Source: Dehalococcoidia bacterium (GTDB lineage Bacteria > Chloroflexota > Dehalococcoidia > GIF9 > AB-539-J10). Taken from it: a DNA stretch of 24,754 bases. The number at the start of each line of letters is the position of its first letter. Position 1 is the stretch's first letter. The stretch spans positions 1 to 24,754 of the forward strand of contig SOJB01000069.1 of assembly GCA_004376695.1 (NCBI GenBank), in the 5' to 3' direction. The translations under genes were made by a program, and so were the position numbers. The notes below the pieces were generated by a model. The model did no database searches. It saw only the letters and a program-made list of their open reading frames with translations, and was not told the DNA's origin. Below are positions 16,035 through 23,381 of the stretch, in pieces.

Positions 16035-17609
16035 ATGCCGTTCACGGTAAACCGCAGTGTGCCTGCTGCCTTGGGCGAGATAGCCCGCCTGCTATCTTCC
16101 CAGGGAAGGCAAGCCTACATCGTCGGTGGCTTCATCCGCGATTGGCTATTGGGGAGAGAGACAAATGACATAGATATCGCCGTGAGTCGGGACGCCATAA
16201 CCGCAGCTCGTGACGTAGCCTCAGAGATAGGGGGCAGCTTTGTGCTCCTTGACGAAGTCAACGGGATAGCTAGAGTCGTGGTGACCGAAGATGAGCAGCA
16301 AATCGAGGATTTTCGCGGCGCAGAGTGGCATTTTGATTTCTCTCAGTTCTCCCGGGACATCGAGTATGATCTTGCCCGCCGCGATTTCACCATAAACGCC
16401 ATGGCACTGGAACTCAGCCGGTTTGCCGCCGCTGGCACAACCGCCGATATTCGCCGACAGTTATCACGCTTTCTTGCCGAAGAGCGATTTCGCGAGAAGA
16501 TTATCGACCCTTTTTGCGGGCAAGAGGACTTGAGAAACAGGCTGGTGCGGCGAGTAAGCGAGGGAATCTTCGAAGCGGACGCTGCCAGGCTGTTGCGCGC
16601 CGTGAGGCTGGCTGCCGAGCTTGATTTCACCATCGAGCCCGAGACAGAATCCTTGGTTCGCTCCTATTCCCAGGCTGTCACAGCAGTTTCCGGGGAGAGG
16701 GTCAGAGAAGAACTGCTTCGCGTGCTCACTTTGCCCCACGCTGCTTACCATCTGAGGTACCTAGATGAGCTTGGCTTGCTTCTGGCTCTGATTCCCGAGC
16801 TAGCAGAGGCCAAGGGAGTGGAGCAGCCAACGGTGCACTTCTGGGATGTCTTCGAACACTCATTACAGACCGTGGCTACCGTAGAATTCCTGATGAGAGA
16901 ATGCGACTGGGAGCACGGCAACGAAGACATGCTGGCTATGGCTCCCTGGTCCGACGTAATAGGCAATCACCTATCCCAGGAGGTTTCCAGTGGCAGTACC
17001 CACAGGGTCCTGCTCAAGCTGGCAGGGTTACTCCATGATGTAGCAAAACCAATGACAAAGAGTATTGATGACACGGGTAGAGCGAGGTTCTTGGGCCACA
17101 CCAAACAAGGAGCGGCTATGACTGCGGGCATCCTGGCAAGGCTACGGTTCAGCAATCGGGAGATACGACTGGTGGAGGGCCTTGTCTACCACCACCTGCG
17201 TCCGGTTCAGATGGGGGATGGTCAGCTGCCCACCCAGCGGGCGATTTATCGCTACTTCCGGGATACCGGCGAGGCCGCCATCGATATTCTGCTCCTGGCT
17301 CTAGCCGATTATCTCGCCAGTCGCGGGCCGCTCGCATCCATGGAGGAGTGGAATAACCATTGCCAGGCAATGAACTACATACTTGCCGAGCATGAGAAAC
17401 AGCAGGCAAAAATCGTGCCTGTGAAACTTATCGACGGCCATGATATAATGCGCATGTTTGGCTTGGGACCGGGACCATTGATCGGCAGGCTCTTGGCCAG
17501 AGTTCACGAGGCTCACGCCAGCGGCGAGTTAAGCACCAGAGAAGACGCATTAGCCCTGGTTGGAAAGGAGCTGTCAGATACAAGCGGTCAGCAAGCGGAG
17601 CCTCGCTAG
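16035..17609 (+). CDS. CCA-adding enzyme / poly(A) polymerase family nucleotidyltransferase with HD domain
   Basis: Class II nucleotidyltransferase that adds or repairs the tRNA 3' CCA end, or adds A tails; the sequence does not decide between them. It has 524 residues from the ATG at 16035. The active-site GG lies in YIVGGFIRDWLLG (residues 28-40) with the metal-binding Asp45 and Asp47 in NDIDIAV. RRDFTINAMA (115-124) is the conserved second block. RNA-binding helices follow, then an HD phosphohydrolase-type domain with LLHDVAKP (332-339) and HTKQGA. A TTG at 16026 in frame would add three residues, but it overlaps the -10 box and so cannot be in the transcript. secD begins 51 bases downstream, so cca-secD-secF may be one operon. 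Confidence 0.9.
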   Translation: MPFTVNRSVPAALGEIARLLSSQGRQAYIVGGFIRDWLLGRETNDIDIAVSRDAITAARDVASEIGGSFVLLDEVNGIARVVVTEDEQQIEDFRGAEWHFDFSQFSRDIEYDLARRDFTINAMALELSRFAAAGTTADIRRQLSRFLAEERFREKIIDPFCGQEDLRNRLVRRVSEGIFEADAARLLRAVRLAAELDFTIEPETESLVRSYSQAVTAVSGERVREELLRVLTLPHAAYHLRYLDELGLLLALIPELAEAKGVEQPTVHFWDVFEHSLQTVATVEFLMRECDWEHGNEDMLAMAPWSDVIGNHLSQEVSSGSTHRVLLKLAGLLHDVAKPMTKSIDDTGRARFLGHTKQGAAMTAGILARLRFSNREIRLVEGLVYHHLRPVQMGDGQLPTQRAIYRYFRDTGEAAIDILLLALADYLASRGPLASMEEWNNHCQAMNYILAEHEKQQAKIVPVKLIDGHDIMRMFGLGPGPLIGRLLARVHEAHASGELSTREDALALVGKELSDTSGQQAEPR

Positions 17610-17660
17610 AATCAGCGAAATAGCGGCGACAAACAGTCGCTAGCACAAAGGTAGACTGAA

Positions 17661-19049
17661 TTGAGAAGGAAAAACGCTTATCTACTGATTTTCATCCTCG
17701 CCCTGTTCGGCTTCGCCCTGTGGTCCGTAGTGCCGCTGGACAGGGATGCCTTCGGCAGGCAGGGACTGAGACTGGGGCTCGACCTTGCCGGCGGAAGCTA
17801 CCTCGTTTACGAGGCGGATGTCAGTGCTGTTCCGCCCGACGAAACGGACGAAATCATGGAGGGGGTGCAGGGAGTTATCGCCAGGCGTATCGATGCCCTG
17901 GGCATAACTGAGCCCATCGTTCAGGTGCAGAAACGAGAAGGCGAGTACAATATCGCCATCCAACTGCCCGGTGTAGCTGACGTAGAAGAGGCTAAGAGGA
18001 TGGTTGGACTCTTCACCGTGCTCGAATTCAGGGAGTGGAGCGATGCGGAGGGAGATTGGATTCCGGCTCTGGGAACAGTCACGATTGATGGTGAGGCAAG
18101 GGAACTAGCTCTCAGCAGCAGATACTTCAGCGAAGACGCTTTTGTCGACATAGACGAGTTCGGCAGACCGTTCCTGGTGTTTAAATGGAACGAGGAGGGG
18201 CAACAGCTCTCGGAACAGATAACGGGCCGCCTTATCGGGAAACAGTTGGCTATTTTCCTTGGCGATCAGCCGCTCGAGGGGGACGATGGTGATATCATCG
18301 CCCCGGTGGTCCGGGATGTGATAATTGAGAGTGGGGTAATCGAAGGGCTGAGCCTTGTCGATGCCCAGAGCTTGTCGCGATTCCTCAATGCAGGGCGGAT
18401 CGACGTCCCGCTGGGGAGGTGGGCAGAAGATGGCTCCGGCGTATTTGAACAAGATGTTCCCCTCTACGAATGGACCGTAGATGCCACCTTGGGGGCCGAC
18501 TCCATCAGGAAGAGCATCGTGGCGGCAGGAATAGGGATAGCGCTATTGCTGCTGTTTATGCTTGTTTACTATCGTCTGCCCGGCGTCATCGCCTGCCTTA
18601 GCCTGGGGATCTATGGCGTCGTGCTTTTGTCCATCTTCAAGCTTCTCCCTGTAACCCTGACCCTGCCTGGCGTAGCCGGCTTCATCCTGTCGCTGGGCAT
18701 GGCGGTGGATGCCAATATCCTGATCTTTGAGCGCACCAAGGAGGAGATGCGCGGGGGGCGCAGCTTAGGCGCTGCGGTCGAAGCGGGGTTCAATCGTGCC
18801 TGGACCGCTATCAGAGATAGCAATATCACCACCTTTATCGCCTGCTTCATCCTCTTCTGGCTAGGCGGCGAACTGGGCGCCTTAATGGTCAGGGGTTTCG
18901 CCATAACCTTGTTTATCGGTGTGGCTTTGTCCATGTTCACAGCCATCGTCATTACGAGAACGCTACTCCGCCTGATTGTGAGCAGCCGCGTGATCACCAA
19001 TCCAGCAGCTTACGGAGTAACCGCATTGCGGACTAACCGAGGAATCTGA
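17661..19049 (+). CDS. secD: Protein translocase subunit SecD
   Basis: Inner-membrane RND-like protein that uses the proton-motive force to help pull exported proteins through SecYEG. It has 462 residues: a first membrane helix at about 6-23, then LGLDLAGGSYLVYEAD (38-53, the SecD signature), a large external domain, and five C-terminal membrane helices from about residue 285. GMAVDANILIFERTKEEM contains the conserved charged transmembrane motif. The start is TTG at 17661 with AAAGG about nine bases upstream. The next gene, secF, starts one base after the stop codon, so translation is likely coupled. Confidence 0.96.
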   Translation: MRRKNAYLLIFILALFGFALWSVVPLDRDAFGRQGLRLGLDLAGGSYLVYEADVSAVPPDETDEIMEGVQGVIARRIDALGITEPIVQVQKREGEYNIAIQLPGVADVEEAKRMVGLFTVLEFREWSDAEGDWIPALGTVTIDGEARELALSSRYFSEDAFVDIDEFGRPFLVFKWNEEGQQLSEQITGRLIGKQLAIFLGDQPLEGDDGDIIAPVVRDVIIESGVIEGLSLVDAQSLSRFLNAGRIDVPLGRWAEDGSGVFEQDVPLYEWTVDATLGADSIRKSIVAAGIGIALLLLFMLVYYRLPGVIACLSLGIYGVVLLSIFKLLPVTLTLPGVAGFILSLGMAVDANILIFERTKEEMRGGRSLGAAVEAGFNRAWTAIRDSNITTFIACFILFWLGGELGALMVRGFAITLFIGVALSMFTAIVITRTLLRLIVSSRVITNPAAYGVTALRTNRGI

Positions 19050-19050
19050 G

Positions 19051-19986
19051 ATGATAGACATTGTCGGTAAGAAGCACTGGTTCTTCCTCATTTCAGGGAT
19101 ACTGATAGCTATTGGCTTGGTTTCGCTGGTCGTCTCTCACGTACAGCTTGGAGCCCCGCTACGACTGGGCACGGATTTTACCGGCGGCACCTCCATGATT
19201 CTTCAATTCAGCGCTGATGCAGAGGTCTCACAAGGTCAGTTGCGGAGTCAGTTGACGAGGCTGGGACATGACGAGGCGCTTATTCAATACGCCGGCGAGG
19301 ACAATTTCATCATCCACACCAGGGGGATAACCTCGGAGAAGGCAAAGGAGCTAGCAGGGGAACTCGAGGAAGAGCTGGATTCGGAGGTCAGGATAGTCGA
19401 TTTCCGTTCGACGTCGCCTGCGGTAGCTGCCAGAACGGCGCGTAATGCCTTTATCGCCGTGATAGTGGCGGCCGTGGCCATGATGCTTTACATTGTCTGG
19501 GCGTTTCGTCGCATGCCCAATCCCTTTCGCTGGGGCACCTGTGCCGTCATCGCTCTTATCCACGATGTATTCATAATAGTCGGTATTTTCTCCCTCCTGG
19601 GCCGGTTTGCCGGCGTGACAGTTGATTCCATGTTTATCACCGGGCTGCTTGCCGTTGTCGGTTACAGCATTAACAATACTGTGGTTATCTTTGACCGCAT
19701 TCGAGAAAACGTATCCAGGCGAGTCAGGCCCGACTTCTCCGCGACGGTAAACGACAGCCTCGTAGAAACGCTGGGAAGGTGTCTGAATACTGCCCTGACC
19801 ACCCTTTTTGTGCTCATGGCCCTCTTCTTGTTTGGCGGAGCCACCATACAGTACTTCGTCCTCGTGTTGGTGCTCGGCGTTATCATCGGCACCTACAGCT
19901 CTCTCGGCATCTCCAGCCAACTTCTGGTGGTGTGGGAAAAGCGGGAATGGCGCTCGCTCCTGCCCTTCGCCAGGAGACCGGCCTAG
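19051..19986 (+). CDS. secF: Protein translocase subunit SecF
   Basis: Partner of SecD in the inner membrane. It has 311 residues with a first membrane helix at about 10-28, the signature LGTDFTGGTSMILQF, a short external domain, and five further helices. GYSINNTVVIFDRIREN is the family motif in the fourth helix region. The ATG lies one base after the secD stop codon, with GAGGA inside the end of secD as its ribosome site. Confidence 0.96.
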   Translation: MIDIVGKKHWFFLISGILIAIGLVSLVVSHVQLGAPLRLGTDFTGGTSMILQFSADAEVSQGQLRSQLTRLGHDEALIQYAGEDNFIIHTRGITSEKAKELAGELEEELDSEVRIVDFRSTSPAVAARTARNAFIAVIVAAVAMMLYIVWAFRRMPNPFRWGTCAVIALIHDVFIIVGIFSLLGRFAGVTVDSMFITGLLAVVGYSINNTVVIFDRIRENVSRRVRPDFSATVNDSLVETLGRCLNTALTTLFVLMALFLFGGATIQYFVLVLVLGVIIGTYSSLGISSQLLVVWEKREWRSLLPFARRPA

Positions 19987-20164
19987 CTAAGGATGCAGGA
20001 CTGGTCTCCAGTACCTGAGCTTCAGAATCGTACCCGAACCCAGACCTCCGGATTCAAGTTACCATTGCCCGCAGAACAGATTCCCTTTCCGCGCTTTCTC
20101 ATGCCGTCACCCATGCGCACGAGGGCGGAATCCACCTGGCAACACGACCGCTTCGCCTCCTGTC

Positions 20165-20196
20165 ATTCCTGGCACCGACAAGTCGGGGCCAGGAAT
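20165..20196. repeat. Near-perfect palindrome, interspersed-repeat type
   Basis: ATTCCTGGC-A-CCGAC, then AA, then GTCGG-G-GCCAGGAAT: a 15-base stem with one mismatch and a two-base loop. It looks like the 'GTCATTCCTGGC' palindromes scattered through many uncultured bacterial genomes. It could also act as a transcription barrier after secF. Confidence 0.6.
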
Positions 20197-20251
20197 CTCA
20201 CCTTACCTCAGGCTAGACTCCGTTCGCTTCTGTCTGTCGCCTACTATGAAG

Positions 20252-20281
20252 TTGTGCTGAGGGTAGGCCAAGTGTTACAAT
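20252..20281 (+). promoter_or_regulatory. Promoter of the small Cys/His gene
   Basis: TTGTGC (20252-20257), an 18-base spacer, and TACAAT (20276-20281) preceded by TGT, giving an extended -10. Transcription near 20288 leaves a leader of about 70 bases. Confidence 0.45.
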
Positions 20282-20356
20282 CGCGATGAGAGACCTGTGC
20301 TGGCCTAATACCTGGTCTGAGCGCGTCTACAGCAGACAACAAAGGAGGTTATGTAG

Positions 20357-20491
20357 ATGGATAAGTCTAAGAGCACAAAAGGATGCGAGCATCCGGAGAG
20401 GCTGAAAGGCAAACCAGATGAATGCAGTCCCGAACAGATCAAGGAGTGCCACGGCGAGGCTGCAGGACATTCCTGCTCAAAAGGAAAGTAG
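20357..20491 (+). CDS. Small Cys/His-rich protein, 44 residues
   Basis: The ATG at 20357 follows an excellent ribosome site AAAGGAGGT (20341-20349) with a seven-base spacer, and the frame runs 44 codons to TAG. The protein begins MDKSKSTKGCEHPERLKGKP and continues with DECSPEQIKECHGE. Four cysteines (10, 23, 31, 40) and three histidines (12, 32, 38) suggest a metal-binding or redox micro-protein, probably cytoplasmic since no signal or membrane segment is present. I have a memory of similar short proteins (CEHP..LKGKP.ECSPEQIK.CHG) in other anaerobic bacteria, which I cannot verify here. The function is unknown. It has its own promoter and no partner on the same strand closer than the PPC gene, 189 bases downstream. 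Confidence 0.8.
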   Translation: MDKSKSTKGCEHPERLKGKPDECSPEQIKECHGEAAGHSCSKGK

Positions 20492-20680
20492 CCCAGCCAG
20501 CGGATTCGAAGAGGACAAAGACACGAGAAACAGCGTGCAGACTCAGGCAAGAGCCTTACTAATCGCTACCTGGCGATTGCCTCCTTAAGCCCATCCGGTT
20601 TGCTACGGAGTGCAAGGGGCAGCAGATCCGGGCTTAAGCTCTCAGCATTGCCTGATATCGGTCTGGGAAATGGAGCAGTT

Positions 20681-21130
20681 GTGAAACCTAACCACGAGCC
20701 GCGAGTTCTTCTTCAGTATAAGTCTGGTGAAGAACTGATTCTGAGCCTGAAACCTGACGCAGATCTAATCCAATCGATAACTGAACTTGCCGCGCACAGG
20801 AGAATCGAGACGGCAAGCTTTGCGGCAATCGGTGCCCTGAAGCGGGCCAAGCTGGGCTATTACGACCAGAAGAAGAATCGATATCGGGAGATAAAGATTG
20901 ATTCGCCTCACGAAATGGCAAGTTGTGTAGGAAACATCTCGCTAATGGATGGAGAGCCCTTCGCTCATGTACATGTAGTACTCGCCGATGCAACGGGAAA
21001 TACGAGGGCTGGTCATCTGCTGGAAGGAATCGTCTTTGTCGCCGAAGTCCACCTGCGCACATTAGAAGGCCCGAAGCTTGAGCGAAAATACGATGAACCG
21101 ACTGGCCTTTGGCTCTGGAACGCAGAATAG
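20681..21130 (+). CDS. PPC/DUF296 domain protein
   Basis: A single-domain PPC (plant and prokaryote conserved) protein of 149 residues. The longest frame starts with TTG at 20600, but the first 27 codons do not look like the family. A GTG at 20681 has GGAG five bases upstream and gives a typical start, MKPNHEPRVLLQYKSGEEL. The core includes FAAIGALKRAKLGYYD (about 47-62), SCVGNISLMDGEPFAHVHVVL (81-101) and AGHLLEGIVFVAEV (110-123). The His residues of AHVHV and GHL match the metal-site pattern of bacterial PPC proteins. Prokaryotic members form trimers; their role is poorly known. The stop codon is followed in the same frame by a cupin remnant. Confidence 0.85.
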   Translation: MKPNHEPRVLLQYKSGEELILSLKPDADLIQSITELAAHRRIETASFAAIGALKRAKLGYYDQKKNRYREIKIDSPHEMASCVGNISLMDGEPFAHVHVVLADATGNTRAGHLLEGIVFVAEVHLRTLEGPKLERKYDEPTGLWLWNAE

Positions 21131-21331
21131 GAAGAGGGCCAGAGCTTAGGTCAACACACGGCGCCGTCTGATGCCCTCGTTCATATACTTGATGGTAAAG
21201 CAGAAATCATCATCTCCGGCAAACCTTTTCATCTGAAGGAAGGGGAGATGGTGGTAATGCGCGCTAATCAACCACACGCTGTGGAAGCAGAAGCAACATT
21301 CGAGATGATCCTCACGATGATACGGTCCTGA
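21131..21331 (+). pseudogene. N-terminally truncated cupin remnant
   Basis: Directly after the PPC stop codon and in the same frame, 66 codons read as the C-terminal two-thirds of a small cupin: GQSLGQHTAPSDALVHIL, then DGKAEIIISGKPFHLKEGEM, then the PHAVEAEATFEMILTMIRS end, and TGA. The first roughly 40 residues of such a cupin are missing. No ATG, GTG or TTG precedes the core, and no ribosome site is visible. The metal-site histidines at QHTAPSD and PHAV are kept. It is most likely the leftover of a deletion that joined it to the PPC gene; stop-codon readthrough to make a fusion is a remote alternative. Confidence 0.75.
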
Positions 21332-21397
21332 TACATGACACACGATCAAGCCAGTGAGGTTGCCTGACGGACTGGCAAGACCCAGACCGGGACACGA

Positions 21398-21904
21398 CTA
21401 ATCTGACACGGTTATGTAATCCTTGATTCTCTCGAATGTCGCTGGGCCGATGCCGCTCACCTCAAGCAAATCCTCGATTCTGCCGAAAGGGCCATGCTCA
21501 CTGCGGTAACCGATAATAGCCTGAGCTCTCACTTCACCTATCCCGGGCAGAGCCTCGAGAAGCCATGACTCAGCCCGGTTGATGTCTATTCTCTGCGCCT
21601 GATCGCCCTCGCCTTTTCGTGGAATATGAATCTTGATCTGGCTGAGATCGGCATCGGATTCGACCCCGGCATCAAGAAGAAGAGCCCGTATTGTGTCTCC
21701 CTCTCTCAGAGGATAGATGCCAGGGTTGGCCACGGCGCCCACGATGTAGAGCTGCCCGCTTCTTTCCGGTGGTTCTACTTGACATAACACGATTTCCACT
21801 GGCTGGCTTCTGCTGTGGTCTACCGCCAGCATAACGCCGCCGACTATTGCGGCGATTGCCAGGAAGACAGTCACTAACAGGTAGATTCTACTGGCACGGC
21901 TCAT
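21398..21904 (-). CDS. comEA: ComEA-like DNA-binding protein (SLBB plus helix-hairpin-helix)
   Basis: Membrane-anchored DNA receptor of natural transformation systems, here 168 residues. An N-terminal signal anchor spans about 7-28. An SLBB domain follows (about 51-82, LYIVGAVANPGIYPLREGDT). A paired helix-hairpin-helix region ends the protein (about 115-165), with LPGIGEVRAQAII and VSGIGPATFERIK. This is the usual ComEA order. The ATG at 21904 has AAGGAG seven bases upstream. No ComEC is in the window. It runs convergent to the PPC/cupin segment. ComEA-like proteins also occur in organisms without known competence, so DNA uptake is not proven. Confidence 0.9.
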   Translation of the reverse strand: MSRASRIYLLVTVFLAIAAIVGGVMLAVDHSRSQPVEIVLCQVEPPERSGQLYIVGAVANPGIYPLREGDTIRALLLDAGVESDADLSQIKIHIPRKGEGDQAQRIDINRAESWLLEALPGIGEVRAQAIIGYRSEHGPFGRIEDLLEVSGIGPATFERIKDYITVSD

Positions 21905-22035
21905 GATATAACTCCTTTCTAAATAAACAGCGTTCTACATAATCGCAAAATTCCCTTCTCTCCACTGTATCCCAAAACAACCACTCCGTCTAGTGAATCC
22001 ACCTTTCGCGGAATGGGTTTCTGACAGTGCCCCTC

Positions 22036-22065
22036 TTGACATCATCACAAGCCTACACATACAAT
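22036..22065 (+). promoter_or_regulatory. Consensus sigma-70 promoter of the small membrane protein gene
   Basis: Perfect TTGACA (22036-22041), an 18-base spacer, and TACAAT (22060-22065). The start point near 22072 leaves a leader of about 38 bases before the ATG at 22110. Confidence 0.65.
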
Positions 22066-22109
22066 CTGGTAATAGTGCTAAATGGTCGATTAAACGAGGA
22101 GAAATGGAT

Positions 22110-22265
22110 ATGTGGCTAGTCTTATATTGGACGGGACCTATTGGCGTTGGCATTTTCCTTGTGTGCTTGGGTGGCATGATCTACCTACTCCATAAAGCTG
22201 ACGAGATAAGTAAGCACACAAAGGCATTTGCCAGGGAAAAAGGGCTGGAGAAGAAAAAGGAGTAA
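22110..22265 (+). CDS. Small single-span membrane protein, 51 residues
   Basis: A longer frame opens at 21993, but the first part overlaps the promoter. GAGGAG at 22096-22101 points to the ATG at 22110, with eight bases between; the ATG at 22104 is only two bases away. The protein is MWLVLYWTGPIGVGIFLVCL and so on: one hydrophobic helix (about 2-27), then a charged tail rich in Lys and Glu ending KGLEKKKE, probably cytoplasmic. No family is recognised. It stands alone with its own strong promoter, so it is likely a real micro-protein. Confidence 0.65.
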   Translation: MWLVLYWTGPIGVGIFLVCLGGMIYLLHKADEISKHTKAFAREKGLEKKKE

Positions 22266-22406
22266 CCGCGGTCGTTTAGCAACTCGGATCGTCATTGCTG
22301 GCCCTTCGCTCAGAACCGAAGGAGAAGGACCTTACCTTCGCTCGGGGTGAACTCCGTGGCGTAGACTCCGGCAAAGCACCGGGTTTATCAGGGAGCGTAT
22401 CATGAA

Positions 22407-22435
22407 TTGCTCGCCCTATGTCCCGGTGATAAAAT
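22407..22435 (+). promoter_or_regulatory. smpB promoter, leaderless arrangement
   Basis: TTGCTC (22407-22412), a 17-base spacer, and TAAAAT (22430-22435) preceded by TGA, an extended -10. The expected start base, seven after the box, is 22442, the A of the smpB ATG. No ribosome site is present. Confidence 0.6.
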
Positions 22436-22441
22436 TACCGT

Positions 22442-22903
22442 ATGGCAAGAGGTCCCGGCGTGATAGCAGTCAACCGCAAAGCTTACCACGACTATCATAT
22501 TCAGGAGAACATCGAGGCGGGCATTGTTCTCAAGGGTTCCGAGATTAAGTCCGTCAGGGCAGGCAAGGTAAACCTCAGTGACGCCTATGCCAAACCCGAG
22601 AACGGTGAGCTGTGGCTGTACAATAGTCACATTGCTTCCTATGATGCTGCCAGCTATAACACCCATGAACCGACCAGGCCTCGGAAGCTTCTTCTTCATA
22701 GGAAGGAGATCGACAACATTGTCGGCAAAGTAATACAAAAGGGTTTGACTGTAGTGCCCTTGAAGTTGTATATTAAACACGGGGTGGCCAAGGTGGAGTT
22801 GGGAGTAGCCAAAGGAAAGAAGGTCTACGATAAAAGGGAGACCATCGCCCGGCGGCACGCGGACAGGGAGATGGACAGGGCCATGAAGCAGAGAAGGAGG
22901 TGA
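22442..22903 (+). CDS. smpB: SsrA-binding protein SmpB
   Basis: Binds the tRNA-like part of tmRNA and brings it to stalled ribosomes in trans-translation. It has 153 residues. The family blocks are all present: NRKAYHDYHIQENIEAGIVL (11-30), GSEIKSVRAGKVNL, LWLYNSHIASYD, RPRKLLLHRKEID, GLTVVPLKLYIKHG and GKKVYDKRETI. The basic C-terminal tail (ARRHADREMDRAMKQRRR), which reaches into the mRNA channel, is intact. The tmRNA gene begins 21 bases after the stop codon, so both RNAs probably come from one transcript. Confidence 0.98.
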   Translation: MARGPGVIAVNRKAYHDYHIQENIEAGIVLKGSEIKSVRAGKVNLSDAYAKPENGELWLYNSHIASYDAASYNTHEPTRPRKLLLHRKEIDNIVGKVIQKGLTVVPLKLYIKHGVAKVELGVAKGKKVYDKRETIARRHADREMDRAMKQRRR

Positions 22904-22924
22904 CGGGAAAGCAGGCCAGGATAC

Positions 22925-23261
22925 GGGGGCGCGTGGGTTCGACGGGGGAAGGCCCACAGAATTGCAGGCTGAGGTGCCACTAACCTCATAAAACAAGTGG
23001 CAAAAGATAACTGGCGAACCTGTTTACGCTTAACGGGTAACATCTAACCCGGGTTCTCCTCGAAGGTCGGGATTAGGTGTCAGAAAAATCGAGGTGCTCC
23101 AATCCTGACGCCGATACGGGTTGGCTAAGAAGCATTGGCTAGTCTAGCTGTACTCGGCCAGCAGATTAAAGCTAGATGAGATAAGGGAGCTGGCTAAGCT
23201 TGTAGGATATTCTGGCAACCTTCTCTTGGACGGGGAGTTCAACCCTCCCCCGCCTCCACCA
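22925..23261 (+). ncRNA. ssrA: Transfer-messenger RNA (tmRNA)
   Basis: Rescues stalled ribosomes and adds a degradation tag. The 5' end GGGGGCG (22925-22931) pairs with CGCCTCC (23251-23257), followed by A and an encoded CCA. The tRNA-like 5' part has GGGTTCGACGGGG; the T arm has TTCAACC closed by GGGGAG/CTCCCC, one base pair longer than usual by my count. Pseudoknot 1 is clear: GAGGT pairs with ACCTC, and its loop GCCACT pairs with AGTGGC, ending at 23001. Eleven bases later comes GGC, the expected resume codon by comparison with the Escherichia coli RNA. It opens the tag frame GEPVYA then TAA (23013-23033). The 337-base length is normal. It lies directly behind smpB. Confidence 0.95.
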
Positions 23262-23271
23262 GGGAATACCG

Positions 23272-23301
23272 AGGCGCTAGCGGTTCACTGCTGGCGCCTT
23301 T
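23272..23301 (+). terminator. Terminator after ssrA
   Basis: AGGCGCTAGC and GCTGGCGCCT form a ten-base stem (one G-U pair) with an eight-base loop, followed by a short T run (23299-23301). It begins ten bases after the tmRNA CCA end. Confidence 0.65.
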
Positions 23302-23381
23302 CATGTCTGGATGAGGTCTCGTCATAATGCAGGCCGATCGAGGGGCAATCGCCACTCTGTTCGGGAACGAGTGATATAATC

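Larger units (their letters stand above)
19987..20356. other. Intergenic stretch with repeat-like palindromes and a promoter
   Basis: No credible gene lies between secF and the small Cys/His gene. The stretch from about 20085 to 20200 has pieces that look like decayed interspersed repeats (GGCGGAATCCACCTGG, then a near-perfect palindrome at 20165-20196). A promoter at 20252-20281 serves the small gene. Confidence 0.5.

Noticed and set aside
20600..20680. Extended N-terminus (TTG start) of the PPC protein
   Set aside because: The 27 extra residues do not match the family, while the GTG at 20681 has a well-placed GGAG.
21350..21376. Possible terminator hairpin GCCAGT/ACTGGC between the cupin remnant and comEA
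   Set aside because: The six-base stem with a fifteen-base loop and no T-tract is too weak.
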